Part shown: one piece after another, positions 1 through 7,152 of the stretch
Layout: each line of letters begins with the position of its first letter
Position numbering within the stretch: the first letter of the stretch is position 1
Assembly (NCBI GenBank): GCA_022791945.1
Contig: JAAVZY010000019.1
Span: forward strand, 1-34,117
Source of the DNA: Oscillospiraceae bacterium
GTDB taxonomy: Bacteria > Bacillota > Clostridia > Oscillospirales > Ruminococcaceae
Length of the DNA stretch: 34,117 nt
Reading direction: 5' to 3'
Program-made: the position numbers and the translations under genes
The notes under the pieces: generated by a model
What the model saw: the letters and a program-made list of their open reading frames with translations, nothing else
Told to the model about the DNA's origin: nothing
Databases searched by the model: none

Positions 1-1
1 C

Positions 2-184
2 GCATTGTCAGATGAACAAAAAGAGGAATTGATAAAACGGTTGACAGAAGTATCTTCTGAAATCATGAGAGTGCCACAGGAATTTTTTGTAACAACAATT
101 AAGGAGGTTTCAGATAAAAATTTTGGTATTGGTGGAAAAACCATCGATAAAGTGAAAGAAGAGTATGTAAAGAAACATCAATAA
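2..184 (+). CDS. 4-oxalocrotonate tautomerase family protein, C-terminal part
   Basis: An open frame runs in from the left edge of the window and stops with TAA at 182-184, so the start codon and the N-terminal proline that is catalytic in this family lie outside. About 60 residues are visible. The order LSDEQKEELIKRLTE, then a valine-proline-rich turn (RVPQEFF), then the strand VTTIKEV and the glycine-rich FGIGGK end is the pattern of small 4-oxalocrotonate or phenylpyruvate tautomerases, which interconvert keto and enol acids as small oligomers. Base composition is clearly more AT-rich than the genes after 2 kb, as is the DNA up to about 1.7 kb. Substrate cannot be told from this fragment. 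Confidence 0.72.
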   Translation, partial: ALSDEQKEELIKRLTEVSSEIMRVPQEFFVTTIKEVSDKNFGIGGKTIDKVKEEYVKKHQ

Positions 185-257
185 ATTCCAACTTATCAAC
201 AAGCCCAAAAAGGCAGCCTCCCCCTCAAAGCGTCTGCCTTTTCCTGTCCCAGTCCTC

Positions 258-536
258 CTACTCGCCCCTGAAAACCTCTGCCATCATCTTTGCCCCCAGC
301 TTAAAACCGTCAATGAACATTTCCGAGAACTCAAACGGGATTACGTCAAACTGTTCGTCCATGATTTTAATGAACCGCTTGTCAAGGGGCGGCTCCAGCC
401 TTGCCAATACCTCAATGAAGTCCTCATAATGGTGGTAATGCCCTTGATGGATTTTCCGGTATTTCTCATCTTTGGGGGCATACTGCTCCGCCGGGAAGAT
501 TTCACCATTATAGAGTTGTTCCAGCACGTTCTTCAC
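258..536 (-). CDS. DUF6809 family small protein
   Basis: A 92-residue protein beginning MKNVLEQLYNGEIFPAEQ and ending in the conserved-looking block GFKLGAKMMAEVFRG. That start and end match the layout I know for DUF6809, a small soluble family frequent in gut Clostridia and of unknown function; it has no membrane segment or signal peptide. The start codon is GTG at 534-536. No Shine-Dalgarno sequence is visible upstream, and the sequence immediately upstream belongs to an IS110 remnant, so the promoter and ribosome binding site were probably lost or replaced. The gene may therefore be silent. It is convergent with the tautomerase fragment, with about 70 bases between their stops. Family assignment is by pattern memory, not by search. 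Confidence 0.7.
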   Translation of the reverse strand: MKNVLEQLYNGEIFPAEQYAPKDEKYRKIHQGHYHHYEDFIEVLARLEPPLDKRFIKIMDEQFDVIPFEFSEMFIDGFKLGAKMMAEVFRGE

Positions 537-570
537 GTATAATAGAAACCATCCTGAAAGGGGTGGTTTT

Positions 571-1319
571 TACCTGGATCAGCTAAAGTCACTGACAAGA
601 TTCCGCAGCAGCCTCGTCCGCCGGCGTTCCTGCCAGCTGGTAGAGCTGACCAACGTCCTGGACAAGATGTTTCCCGAATTCAAGCTCTTTTTCAAGGGAA
701 AGTTCTCCGCCACAGCGTTGTACTTTCTCGACCACTATCAGTCGCCGGAACGGATCGCCAGCATAAATGCACGCTCTTATGAATCCCTTCGTAAAATCTC
801 ACGGGGCCACTTTTCTCTCAATGACTTTGTCAAACTCAAGGCACTGGCAAAGAACACTGTTGGCTGTACGACCGACTTCCTTCTCCAGGAAATGTCCATC
901 CTGCTGGAGCTTTACACGTACCTGGACGCCAAGGTGGAGGAATTGGATGACCAGATTGAAGAATGTGTCCGGGGGTATTGAGCTGCCCATGCTCTCCATC
1001 CCCGGCATCGGCGCTTCTTCCACCGCCGTCATCCTCTCTGAGTACGGTGATTTCAGCAAGTTCAAGGATTCTTATCCGGTCAGTTTGAATCCACCGGCCA
1101 CATGGTTAAGCATGGCTCTCCTCATCTCCGCTGCGCCCTTCTCAACTGCTGCCTTCCACTTGTTTCTAACGAACCTGTTTTCGCTGAATTTTACGCCAAG
1201 AAGCGGGCTGAGGGAAAGACCCATCAGGTTGCCATGACCCTGTTGCCAAGAAGCTGCTGCGGGTGATCCACACTCTGCAAACCAAGAATATCCCCTACGA
1301 TCCGGCGCTGATCCGCTAA
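571..1319 (+). pseudogene. IS110-family transposase remnant
   Basis: Three reading frames must be joined to recover a transposase of the IS110 type. Frame one (from 571) gives YLDQLKSLTRFRSSLVRRRS and continues to a stop at 979-981. A shift then gives the Transposase_20 signature SIPGIGASSTAVILSEYGDF near 995-1060. After an apparent deletion, the first frame resumes near 1081 with GHMVKHGSPHLRCAL and the FAEFYAKKRAEGKTHQVAMT block. A last shift near 1240 gives VAKKLLRVIHTLQTKNIPYD and the stop at 1317-1319. The N-terminal DEDD nuclease half is missing altogether. The element cannot make a working recombinase. It lies directly against the start of the DUF6809 gene, so it probably reshaped that locus. 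Confidence 0.85.
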
Positions 1320-1619
1320 TCCGATATCCTCCTTTTTTGACCCCCTCCTTGAGGGCTTGGTTCTGTGCGCTCTTTTTTCAATACCTAATTTTTCTTCTTT
1401 GGGGGCTTGACTTTTTATAGATAGTAACCTACACAAACTATGGTATACAATCCCATTACCATAATATCTTCCAGCTTGTGCCGCTTATTTCCCTATTGCC
1501 TTCTTGGATCTGTCACTTCATTTAGCTTTTTTACCGGTTTTTCTATACTCATGTGCCTATTTTGTCACTTCTTCGTAGAACAGTAAACGATGTCGCCCTG
1601 GGGTTGTGTATAGTAAGAC
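1320..1619. other. intergenic stretch without a recognised gene
   Basis: These 300 bases are AT-rich compared with the rest of the window and contain stop codons in all frames. I see no open frame with a ribosome binding site, no strong hairpin with a T-run and no copy of the palindromic repeats found later. It is probably decayed DNA between the IS110 remnant and the tRNA gene promoter. Confidence 0.5.
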
Positions 1620-1648
1620 TTGACAATTTCATCCCAATCATGTAGGAT
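1620..1648 (+). promoter_or_regulatory. probable tRNA-Leu promoter
   Basis: TTGACA at 1620-1625 and TAGGAT at 1643-1648 are separated by 17 bases. The -35 is perfect and the -10 matches consensus at four of six positions. The box lies about 75 bases before tRNA-Leu on the same strand. An imperfect hairpin (GGCAGAA with TTCTGCC, about 1684-1708) lies between the promoter and the tRNA. Confidence 0.5.
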
Positions 1649-1721
1649 AATAAACGCAAAATAGTTTTGCAGTCAGGCTGATTGGCAGAAGAGAGAAGCT
1701 TTCTGCCTGATTTTGCGCTTT

Positions 1722-1808
1722 GCCGCTGTGACGAAATCGGCACACGTAGCAGACTTAAAATCTGCCGGAGGCAACTCCTTACGGGTTCAAGTCCCGTCGG
1801 CGGCACCA
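1722..1808 (+). tRNA. tRNA-Leu(UAA)
   Basis: An 87-base type II tRNA with all parts visible. The acceptor stem GCCGCTG pairs with CGGCGGC, followed by discriminator A and an encoded CCA. The anticodon stem GCAGA/TCTGC encloses loop CTTAAAA, giving anticodon TAA, which reads UUA leucine codons. A long variable arm (GGAG...CTCC) and the T-arm with GGTTCAA identify class II leucine tRNA. The UUA codon is rare in GC-rich genes like its neighbours, so this is the specialised leucine decoder. It stands alone rather than in a tRNA cluster. Confidence 0.96.
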
Positions 1809-1827
1809 GCAGGCTAAGACTGCACTT

Positions 1828-1868
1828 TCATCGCGCACTCACTTTGTGGGTGCGCGATGACTTTTCTT
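1828..1868 (+). terminator. terminator after tRNA-Leu
   Basis: TCATCGCGCACTCAC pairs with GTGGGTGCGCGATGA around a TTT loop, a 15-pair stem with one G-T wobble at 1828-1860. It is followed by CTTTTCTT. It begins 20 bases after the tRNA CCA end. Confidence 0.8.
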
Positions 1869-2080
1869 CCCGCGCTGATAATGTGATCCCTTTCGTCAAC
1901 GAGCGGCCTTGTTCTCCCTTAAACCGCTTTTGTTTATGTTTTACATGAAGAAAGGGCAGATGGGGAGCGGCGTACAGACCTGAATCCCGCACAGACCTGC
2001 CCCCCACGACCTTACCCGACCGGGTCTTGCGAAAGGAGCGCGGGTGTGGTATCATTATTCCAGCAGAAAGGGGCGGGAAT

Positions 2081-2767
2081 GTGAGCCTGTACACCATAGG
2101 AGATCCGCATTTGTCCTTTGGGGGGAGCAAACCCATGGACATTTTCAAGGGCTGGGACAATTACACGGAGCGGCTTCGGGAGAACTGGAACCGGATTGTT
2201 TCTCCGGAGGATACGACGGTTATTGTGGGCGATATCTCCTGGGGGATGACACTGGAGGAAGCGGAGGCTGATTTTGCCTTTCTCCATGCGCTCAACGGCA
2301 GGAAGCTCCTTCTCAAGGGCAACCATGACTACTGGTTCGGCACCAGGGCCAAGGTGGAGCAGTTCTTTGCCGCCAAGGGGTTTGATACGCTGGAGATCCT
2401 TTTCAACAACGCCTATGAATACGGCGGTTACTCTCTCTGCGGCACCCGGGGCTGGGTCAACGAAAAGGGAGAGGGCGGCGACCGGAAGATTATCAGCCGC
2501 GAAGCCGGCCGGCTGCGGCTCTCCATGGAGGCCGGGCGCGCCCTTGGAAAGCCGCCCATTGCTTTCCTGCACTATCCCCCGGTCTATTATGTAAACGAGT
2601 GCCGGGAGATTTTGGATGTCCTGAAGGAATACCGTGTTCGGAAATGTTACTACGGCCATATCCATGGCGCCGGATTCTGTTACGCCATCGACGGGGTCTA
2701 CGAGGGCATTGACTTCCGGCTGGTTTCCTGCGACTATACCCAGTTCCGGCCGGTCAAGGTACTGTAA
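2081..2767 (+). CDS. calcineurin-like metallophosphoesterase
   Basis: A 228-residue cytosolic phosphoesterase. The start is GTG at 2081, preceded by AAAGGGG at the right distance; a longer frame from 2027 lacks such a site. Metal-binding motifs of the dinuclear metallophosphoesterase fold occur in order: the D-x-H of IGDPHLSF at the N terminus, GDISWG, GNHDYW, the histidine of FLHYPPVY and the C-terminal GHIHG. The family hydrolyses phosphomono- or diesters with Mn or Fe. Close relatives in Clostridia are often labelled serine/threonine phosphatase, but the substrate is not known and nothing next to the gene hints at one. It is a single gene followed at once by a palindromic repeat element. 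Confidence 0.85.
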   Translation: MSLYTIGDPHLSFGGSKPMDIFKGWDNYTERLRENWNRIVSPEDTTVIVGDISWGMTLEEAEADFAFLHALNGRKLLLKGNHDYWFGTRAKVEQFFAAKGFDTLEILFNNAYEYGGYSLCGTRGWVNEKGEGGDRKIISREAGRLRLSMEAGRALGKPPIAFLHYPPVYYVNECREILDVLKEYRVRKCYYGHIHGAGFCYAIDGVYEGIDFRLVSCDYTQFRPVKVL

Positions 2768-2791
2768 GAACCTTGTATTCACAGCGGAGAG

Positions 2792-3630
2792 GACCTCGAG
2801 AGCTCTGCTCTCGAGCACTCGCCAAGGGGACGCATCCCCTTGGATTCCCATCTTTTTGGGGAGGGGGTGGGGACGGACGCTTGCGCCCGTCCCCCTACCT
2901 CGCTGGAACTCCCTGCAAGGACGATCGCCCGCCTACCCATTTTTTCGTAAAGAAAAAATTCATCCCCATAAGCGGCGCAGAGACTGCGACGCAGAAAGTC
3001 CCGAGCGTGTTCTGTTACGCTCGGGACTTTCTATGTGGGTGAAACGCTGTGGGACGCACGGAATCCTCCAGGCAGGGCTACCGCCTGACGGCGGCATCCC
3101 TGCCATGCCCCTGACGTTCCTTCGGAACGTCTCACAAGGGGGCCGAGCCAACTTTGTGCGCCGATGGACGCTTTGTGCGAATTTAGGATGATCTGCACTC
3201 CTTAAATTCGCACAAAGCGTCTGTAGGAGCACAGAGTCGGCTTGCCTCCCTTGTCAAAGGGAGGGGGACCGCCGCTGCTCCGAAGGAGCGGCGGTGGTGG
3301 AAGGATTCCCACGGGAGCACAGAATACCCCACCTGCACATTACCAATCGGAAGATCAATCCGGTCTCTGCAGAAATCCCCGTGCGCCGCAGGAAGTATCC
3401 CGCACGCAGGAAGGAGCTTTTTTCTTTACGAAAAAAGCGTACTGCGGGAATCGGATTATCTGCGTGGCAGTGGTTCGGAAGTCTGTACAGACTTAACCCC
3501 ACCCCTTTTCCGCCCCTAAAAAGCCCTTAAAAAATAATGGGAATCCAAGGGGGAATCCCTTCCCCTTGGCGAGAGGCGCGCAGGGTCAAAGCCTGCGGCT
3601 TTGACCCTTGGGCAGAGCTCTCGCGGCCTT
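2792..3630. repeat. composite palindromic repeat, copy A (long form)
   Basis: This fills the 892-base gap between the phosphoesterase and the GH127 gene. In order it holds: a terminal module with hairpin CTCGAG...CTCGAG at about 2795-2815 and CCAAGGGG/CCCCTTGG at about 2824-2845; core TTTTTTCGTAAAGAAAAAA at 2941; a hairpin of AGTCCCGAGCGT and ACGCTCGGGACT near 2997-3030; a perfect 19-pair hairpin (arms 3167-3185 and 3203-3221); the inverted core near 3417-3437; palindrome AAGTCTGTACAGACTT at 3479-3494; and a second terminal module with hairpin GGGTCAAAGCC/GGCTTTGACCC. The outer modules are inverted with respect to each other. No credible gene is present. The same modules recur at ten other places in the window. 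Confidence 0.88.
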
Positions 3631-3659
3631 CCTGCTGTGAACGCAGATTCCGGGAGCTT

Positions 3660-5525
3660 CTATGACAGCATGGGCATCTCTGTCATGCGGAGGTTGGTGC
3701 AGCCGTAGGGGATGAGCCGCTTTTCCTCCGGTTCCTCCAGGGGCGCCCTGGAATCAGGCTCCCTGGCGCAGACGCCATAAGCGCTCTCCCAGGGAATCTC
3801 TGCCATGGGAAGCACCAGCTCCACCGGCGCTCCTTCCGGGGAGAAGGGGCAGTCTGTCATGGGGCGCAGCTTCACCTGGGCCTCCCGGCTACAGAAGCCG
3901 TAGTTCCACTTCTCCTGGGGCTTCAGCTCATAATCGCAGTAGGGGAACGTCCGCTCCACGCCTTCCCGCACGTACTCATGCCGGAGCCACTCTGCCCGGA
4001 TGGGCAGGGCAAACACCAGCGGCCCCCGCTGCACAGCCGTCAGCCCGTTGGGACGCTCCTTCCACTGAAGCCCAAAGGACAGCTCCACCTCCAGCGTGTC
4101 CCGGCTCCATTCCCGGACAATCGGGACAAACGTCCCCGGCCCCGCCGGTTCCCCGTTGATCCGCGCCTCCGCGGCCAATCCGGGAATCCGGACGGACAGA
4201 GGGAACCGCACCGGCTTCTCCGCCCGGACCTCTATCCGGGCGGTATCCCGGAAGGGATACTCTGTGCGCACTTCAATCTCCACGCCGATACCCTGCACCC
4301 GGGTGGACAGCGTCCCGGGAACCAGCAGCGCGATTGCAATTTCGCCCTCCCCCTTCAAAAAGGCGGAGAGCGCCAGCTTGGGCCAGCCCTGACCGAAATT
4401 GGCGGTGCAGCAGCCAAAATTGGGCTCCAGACCAAAGAGATGGGATTCTCCGTTGTTGGAGGTAAAATGCACCGCCTCCCCCGGAATCCGGCTGCATTCG
4501 ATCTGATTGGTGAGCTGATCGTACTGGTGGGCCCACATGTCCGGGCTCACCGCCGCAGGAAGGGCATTGAAGGCCAGCAGCTCCAGCCGATCCCCCCACT
4601 CGCTGTTTCCGGTGAGCGCCAGCAGCTGCTCATAGGAGTACATGGCCTCCACCACTCCGCAGAGCTCCGTCCCCTGGGTGGGAGCGTTCCCGGCCAGGCA
4701 CTCGTCCCCGGTGAAATGCCCGGTGACGGTTCCGTGCTTCTGCTCCAGCACAGCCAGCATCCGCCGGGCGGAATCCTCCGGATCCCCGCCGGCAAGCCGG
4801 GAATAGAGCCCGCCCGCCTTCAAAGCCATGGCGGTATTGACCACATGGGTATGGAAGCTCCAATGGGGATGCGCTTTCGGGGCATCCATCGGGAGGATCT
4901 GATACAGCGCGTCGTAGTCCATGCCCTGGATCCGCAGAAGGTGGGCAAGCTCCAGCATCCATTTCTCCGGCCGGCGCTCATAGAGCCAATAGAGCGGGAT
5001 CAGGCACTCATACCACCGGGCCGCTCCCCAGCCGAACAGAGTGTGGGCGTTCAGATGGTTCCGGAGGTTTTTCAGAATCCCGTAAACCGCCGGCTCCATC
5101 CGCTCATCCCCGGCGCACTGGTGGTAGACGGTCAGCACCTTGGCAATGAGGAAAACCGCCCAAACATCATAGCTGCCCCGCTGCTCCTCCGAACAGGGGC
5201 AGATCCAGCCGTCCTCTCTCTGGGCGGAGAGAATGGCGTCCACATACCGCCCGGCCCGGCGGACCAGCTCCGGATCCCTCAACAGGTACGCCAGGGGGAT
5301 AAACCCGTCCAGCCAGTAGGGCACCCGCTCCCAGCCCTCCCGGTCCCCGCCGATCCACTGGCTGTCCCGAACGTCGGGCCAGATCTCGTCCAGGTGCCCG
5401 GCCAGCCCCTGGGCCTGGAGCTCCAGCTGGCGCCGCAGCCATCCTCCGGGGGACAGCTCCTTTGCCGGGAAGAATTGGTATGCGGACGGACGAATAGATT
5501 TCTGTTCTGTGGCACTGTTCATCAT
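3660..5525 (-). CDS. GH127-family beta-L-arabinofuranosidase-like glycoside hydrolase
   Basis: A 621-residue protein. The ATG at 5525 is chosen because AAAGGAG stands eight bases before it; an upstream TTG would put that site inside the gene. The sequence has the (alpha/alpha)6-barrel pattern of the DUF1680/GH127 family, whose characterised members remove beta-L-arabinofuranose. Zinc ligands expected from that family are visible as TELC (Glu287, Cys289) and the paired cysteines in FGCCTANFG (Cys372, Cys373); one of the pair is the nucleophile in known enzymes. The GDE at about 273-275 probably supplies the acid/base. There is no signal peptide, so it should act in the cytosol on imported oligosaccharides. 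No sugar transporter or regulator is adjacent, and GH146-like specificity is possible. Confidence 0.85.
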   Translation of the reverse strand: MMNSATEQKSIRPSAYQFFPAKELSPGGWLRRQLELQAQGLAGHLDEIWPDVRDSQWIGGDREGWERVPYWLDGFIPLAYLLRDPELVRRAGRYVDAILSAQREDGWICPCSEEQRGSYDVWAVFLIAKVLTVYHQCAGDERMEPAVYGILKNLRNHLNAHTLFGWGAARWYECLIPLYWLYERRPEKWMLELAHLLRIQGMDYDALYQILPMDAPKAHPHWSFHTHVVNTAMALKAGGLYSRLAGGDPEDSARRMLAVLEQKHGTVTGHFTGDECLAGNAPTQGTELCGVVEAMYSYEQLLALTGNSEWGDRLELLAFNALPAAVSPDMWAHQYDQLTNQIECSRIPGEAVHFTSNNGESHLFGLEPNFGCCTANFGQGWPKLALSAFLKGEGEIAIALLVPGTLSTRVQGIGVEIEVRTEYPFRDTARIEVRAEKPVRFPLSVRIPGLAAEARINGEPAGPGTFVPIVREWSRDTLEVELSFGLQWKERPNGLTAVQRGPLVFALPIRAEWLRHEYVREGVERTFPYCDYELKPQEKWNYGFCSREAQVKLRPMTDCPFSPEGAPVELVLPMAEIPWESAYGVCAREPDSRAPLEEPEEKRLIPYGCTNLRMTEMPMLS

Positions 5526-5585
5526 AGGGGCATCTCCTTTGTGCAGCAAGCCCGGCCGGGGCTCTGCCTGAAATAGGAAGGGGCT

Positions 5586-5625
5586 CCGCAGCGTTGAAAG
5601 GAATGAATTCTTTTCAACACTGCGG
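5586..5625. promoter_or_regulatory. inverted repeat upstream of the GH127 gene
   Basis: CCGCAGCGTTGAAAG (5586-5600) and CTTTTCAACACTGCGG (5610-5625) pair with one mismatch and one extra base. There is no T-run on either strand, so this is less likely a terminator than an operator or leader hairpin for the GH127 gene, which starts about 60 bases away on the minus strand. This role is inferred from position only. Confidence 0.4.
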
Positions 5626-5633
5626 CAATTATA

Positions 5634-5674
5634 AAGGAAAAAGGGATCTGTCGATTTCCCAACAGATCCCTTTT
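5634..5674 (-). terminator. terminator of the rplJ-rplL unit
   Basis: On the minus strand, AAGGGATCTGT and ACAGATCCCTT (11 pairs, extendable by two A-T pairs) close a 10-base loop and are followed by a T-rich run, complementary to the A-run ending at 5642. It starts about 22 bases after the rplL stop. Confidence 0.9.
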
Positions 5675-5696
5675 GAACGTTCAGCCTTGGAGAGAC

Positions 5697-6071
5697 TTAT
5701 TTCAGCTCTACCTTTGCGCCAGCCTCTTCCAGCTTGGCCTTGAGCTCGTCCGCGTCGGCCTTGGAGATGCCTTCCTTGACGGGCTTGGGGCAGTTGTCAA
5801 CCAGCTCCTTGGCGTCCTTCAGGCCCAGGCCGGTTACGTCCTTAACCAGCTTGATAACGCCCATCTTGGAAGCGCCGGCTTCCACCAGGATAACGTCAAA
5901 CTCGGTCTTCTCCTCAGCGGCGGCAGCCGGAGCGGCAGCGCCAGCCATCATAACAGGAGCCGCAGCGGATACGCCGAACTCCTCCTCGATTGCCTTAACC
6001 AGCTCGTTCAGCTCCAGTACGGAGAGAGCCTTGATATCGTCAATAAACTTTGTGATTTTCTCAGAAGCCAT
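5697..6071 (-). CDS. rplL: 50S ribosomal protein L7/L12
   Basis: A 124-residue protein with the standard L7/L12 layout: an N-terminal dimerisation helix pair ([20 protein letters not shown]), an alanine-rich hinge at about residues 36-53 ([19 protein letters not shown]), and the C-terminal factor-binding domain with [32 protein letters not shown] and the end GAKVELK. It forms the ribosomal stalk that recruits elongation factors to the GTPase centre. AGGAGG sits just before the ATG. It follows rplJ by about 55 bases and is followed by a terminator, so the two form a short unit. Unlike many bacteria, rpoB does not follow: the next gene is a glycosidase. Confidence 0.98.
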   Translation of the reverse strand: MASEKITKFIDDIKALSVLELNELVKAIEEEFGVSAAAPVMMAGAAAPAAAAEEKTEFDVILVEAGASKMGVIKLVKDVTGLGLKDAKELVDNCPKPVKEGISKADADELKAKLEEAGAKVELK

Positions 6072-6126
6072 TGAATATATCCTCCTAATTCAAGTTGTTT
6101 GTTTGGTGTTTGGGGCGGACAGGGGA

Positions 6127-6633
6127 CTAGGCGGTCTCCTCCTGCTTCTCGGCAATCTTGCTCAGAGCCACGGCCAGGCCGCGGATGTTGCCATTGAGGG
6201 CGCTGCACAGCATAGCAAGCAGCTGCTCTCTGGAAGGCAGGTTGCCCAGATCGACGACCTTCTCTACCGGGAGAACGCCGCCGTCCATGAAGCCGCCCTT
6301 GATGCTGAAGCCGGACTTGATCTTGTCAGCATACTTGGCTGCAACCTTTGCGGGAGCAACCGCGTCGTCCTTGCTGATAGCCAGAGCGGTGGTGCCCTCC
6401 AGCACAGAGGACAGATCGTCCAGGCCAGCGTTCTTGGCAGCAAAACGGAGCATGGTGTTCTTGACAACCATGTACTCAACGCCAGCCTCCCGGAACTCTC
6501 TGCGGAGCGCGGTATCGTCAGCCACGTTGATACCCTTGTAGTCCACCAGCACGCCGGCCGCCGCGCCCTTCAGCTGTTCGGTGAGATCTGCCACCAGCTG
6601 TTCCTTCTGCTTGAGAATTTCTGCACTCGGCAT
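6127..6633 (-). CDS. rplJ: 50S ribosomal protein L10
   Basis: A 168-residue protein with typical L10 features: N-terminal VADLTEQLKGAAAGVLVDYKG, the RREFREAGVEYMVVKNTM RNA-binding block, and a C-terminal helix (LAVALSKIAEKQEE) that carries L7/L12 dimers in the stalk. GAGGTGA precedes the ATG at 6633. The gene is first in a two-gene unit with rplL and is preceded by a perfect sigma-A promoter, an L10 leader and an attenuator. The family is known to be autoregulated through L10(L12)4 binding to that leader. rplK, rplA and nusG, often found upstream, are absent; the gene on that side is a small membrane protein. Confidence 0.97.
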   Translation of the reverse strand: MPSAEILKQKEQLVADLTEQLKGAAAGVLVDYKGINVADDTALRREFREAGVEYMVVKNTMLRFAAKNAGLDDLSSVLEGTTALAISKDDAVAPAKVAAKYADKIKSGFSIKGGFMDGGVLPVEKVVDLGNLPSREQLLAMLCSALNGNIRGLAVALSKIAEKQEETA

Positions 6634-6686
6634 ATTCGGTTCACCTCGTTTCAGATGAGATACGCCGCCCTTTCAAGGAAGGGATG

Positions 6687-6717
6687 AAAAAGCCCATTTC
6701 CCGCATGGGAAATGGGC
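6687..6717 (-). terminator. attenuator terminator in the L10 leader
   Basis: An 11-pair perfect hairpin, GCCCATTTCCC with GGGAAATGGGC around a 4-base loop (6692-6717), is followed on the minus strand by five Ts. It lies between the promoter and rplJ, so it must be read through for rplJL expression. This fits the known attenuation of L10 operons. Confidence 0.88.
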
Positions 6718-6806
6718 AGAATCTGCATAGAGATATTCTGCATCGTTTCCCTCGGCAGGCGGAAGCATCCATTATACGCCTTTCAGCGCACCTGCTGTCT
6801 TCAGAA
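6687..6806 (-). ncRNA. ribosomal protein L10 leader (autoregulatory)
   Basis: Read on the minus strand, the leader begins soon after the promoter with CTGAAGACAGCAGGTGCGC (ending near 6804) and continues to CTTCCGCCTGCCGAGGG. These two segments are the conserved strands of the L10 leader found before rplJ in Firmicutes, where AGCAGGTG pairs with CGCCTGC to form the kink-turn-containing stem that mimics the L10 site on 23S rRNA. The attenuator hairpin forms its 3' end. The expected mechanism is that excess L10-L12 complex stabilises the leader and favours termination. The 5' edge is approximate. Confidence 0.9.
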
Positions 6807-6822
6807 AGCAACGGCAGTTATT

Positions 6823-6851
6823 ATTATATCCCTCCCGCACAGAATTGTCAA
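6823..6851 (-). promoter_or_regulatory. sigma-A promoter of rplJ-rplL
   Basis: On the minus strand TTGACA (6846-6851), a 17-base spacer and TATAAT (6823-6828) form an exact consensus promoter. It is placed just upstream of the L10 leader. Confidence 0.93.
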
Positions 6852-6904
6852 GAGGGATCCGCTTTTTGGAAAATAGAAAATTGCCCCCAGCAAGGCCCTA
6901 CACT

Positions 6905-7099
6905 TCACCGGAAGAAGAGCCAGCTCAAAAGAAGGAACAGCCCGATGACGAACAGAAGCGCGGGAACAAACACAATCAGAGCCGCCAATATCATGGCGGG
7001 GACATCCTTTTTCTCCAGGGGCTCCCGCTCCAGCTGCTCCCGGAAGTTCCGTTCGCTTTCCTGAATATGAATCAGCCGCTCGCGGCGCTTGTTGAACAT
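6905..7099 (-). CDS. small single-pass membrane protein, function unknown
   Basis: A 64-residue protein starting MFNKRRERLIHIQESERNFR. The ATG at 7099 follows AAAGGAGGAG at a normal distance. Residues 1-33 are charged and probably helical, then residues 34-62 form one hydrophobic segment (VPAMILAALIVFVPALLF and onward), ending WLFFR. The likely topology is a short cytoplasmic head with a C-terminal membrane anchor. I do not recognise the family. The frame stays open upstream to 7390, but that extension reads through a repeat element, encodes a repeat-derived string beginning MGMNFFFTKK, and is almost certainly not translated. It ends close to the rplJ promoter and has no evident partner. Confidence 0.7.
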   Translation of the reverse strand: MFNKRRERLIHIQESERNFREQLEREPLEKKDVPAMILAALIVFVPALLFVIGLFLLLSWLFFR

Positions 7100-7152
7100 C
7101 TCCTCTCCTCCTTTCATCCGGCTCTCAGCACGCCTGTTTGGGTCCGGAAGGG

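Noticed and set aside
1549-1806. Minus-strand frame MPPTGLEPVRSCL over the tRNA
   Set aside because: It is the reverse strand of tRNA-Leu; peptides of this kind are a known artefact of antisense tRNA.
3978-5576. Long open frame (532 codons) on the plus strand opposite the GH127 gene
   Set aside because: The protein is low-complexity, rich in Pro, Gly, Arg and His, and has no ribosome binding site. It is a shadow of the GC-rich gene on the other strand. The same applies to long frames opposite the ABC operon, the MATE genes, the S9 peptidase, the URO-D-like gene and the M23 gene.
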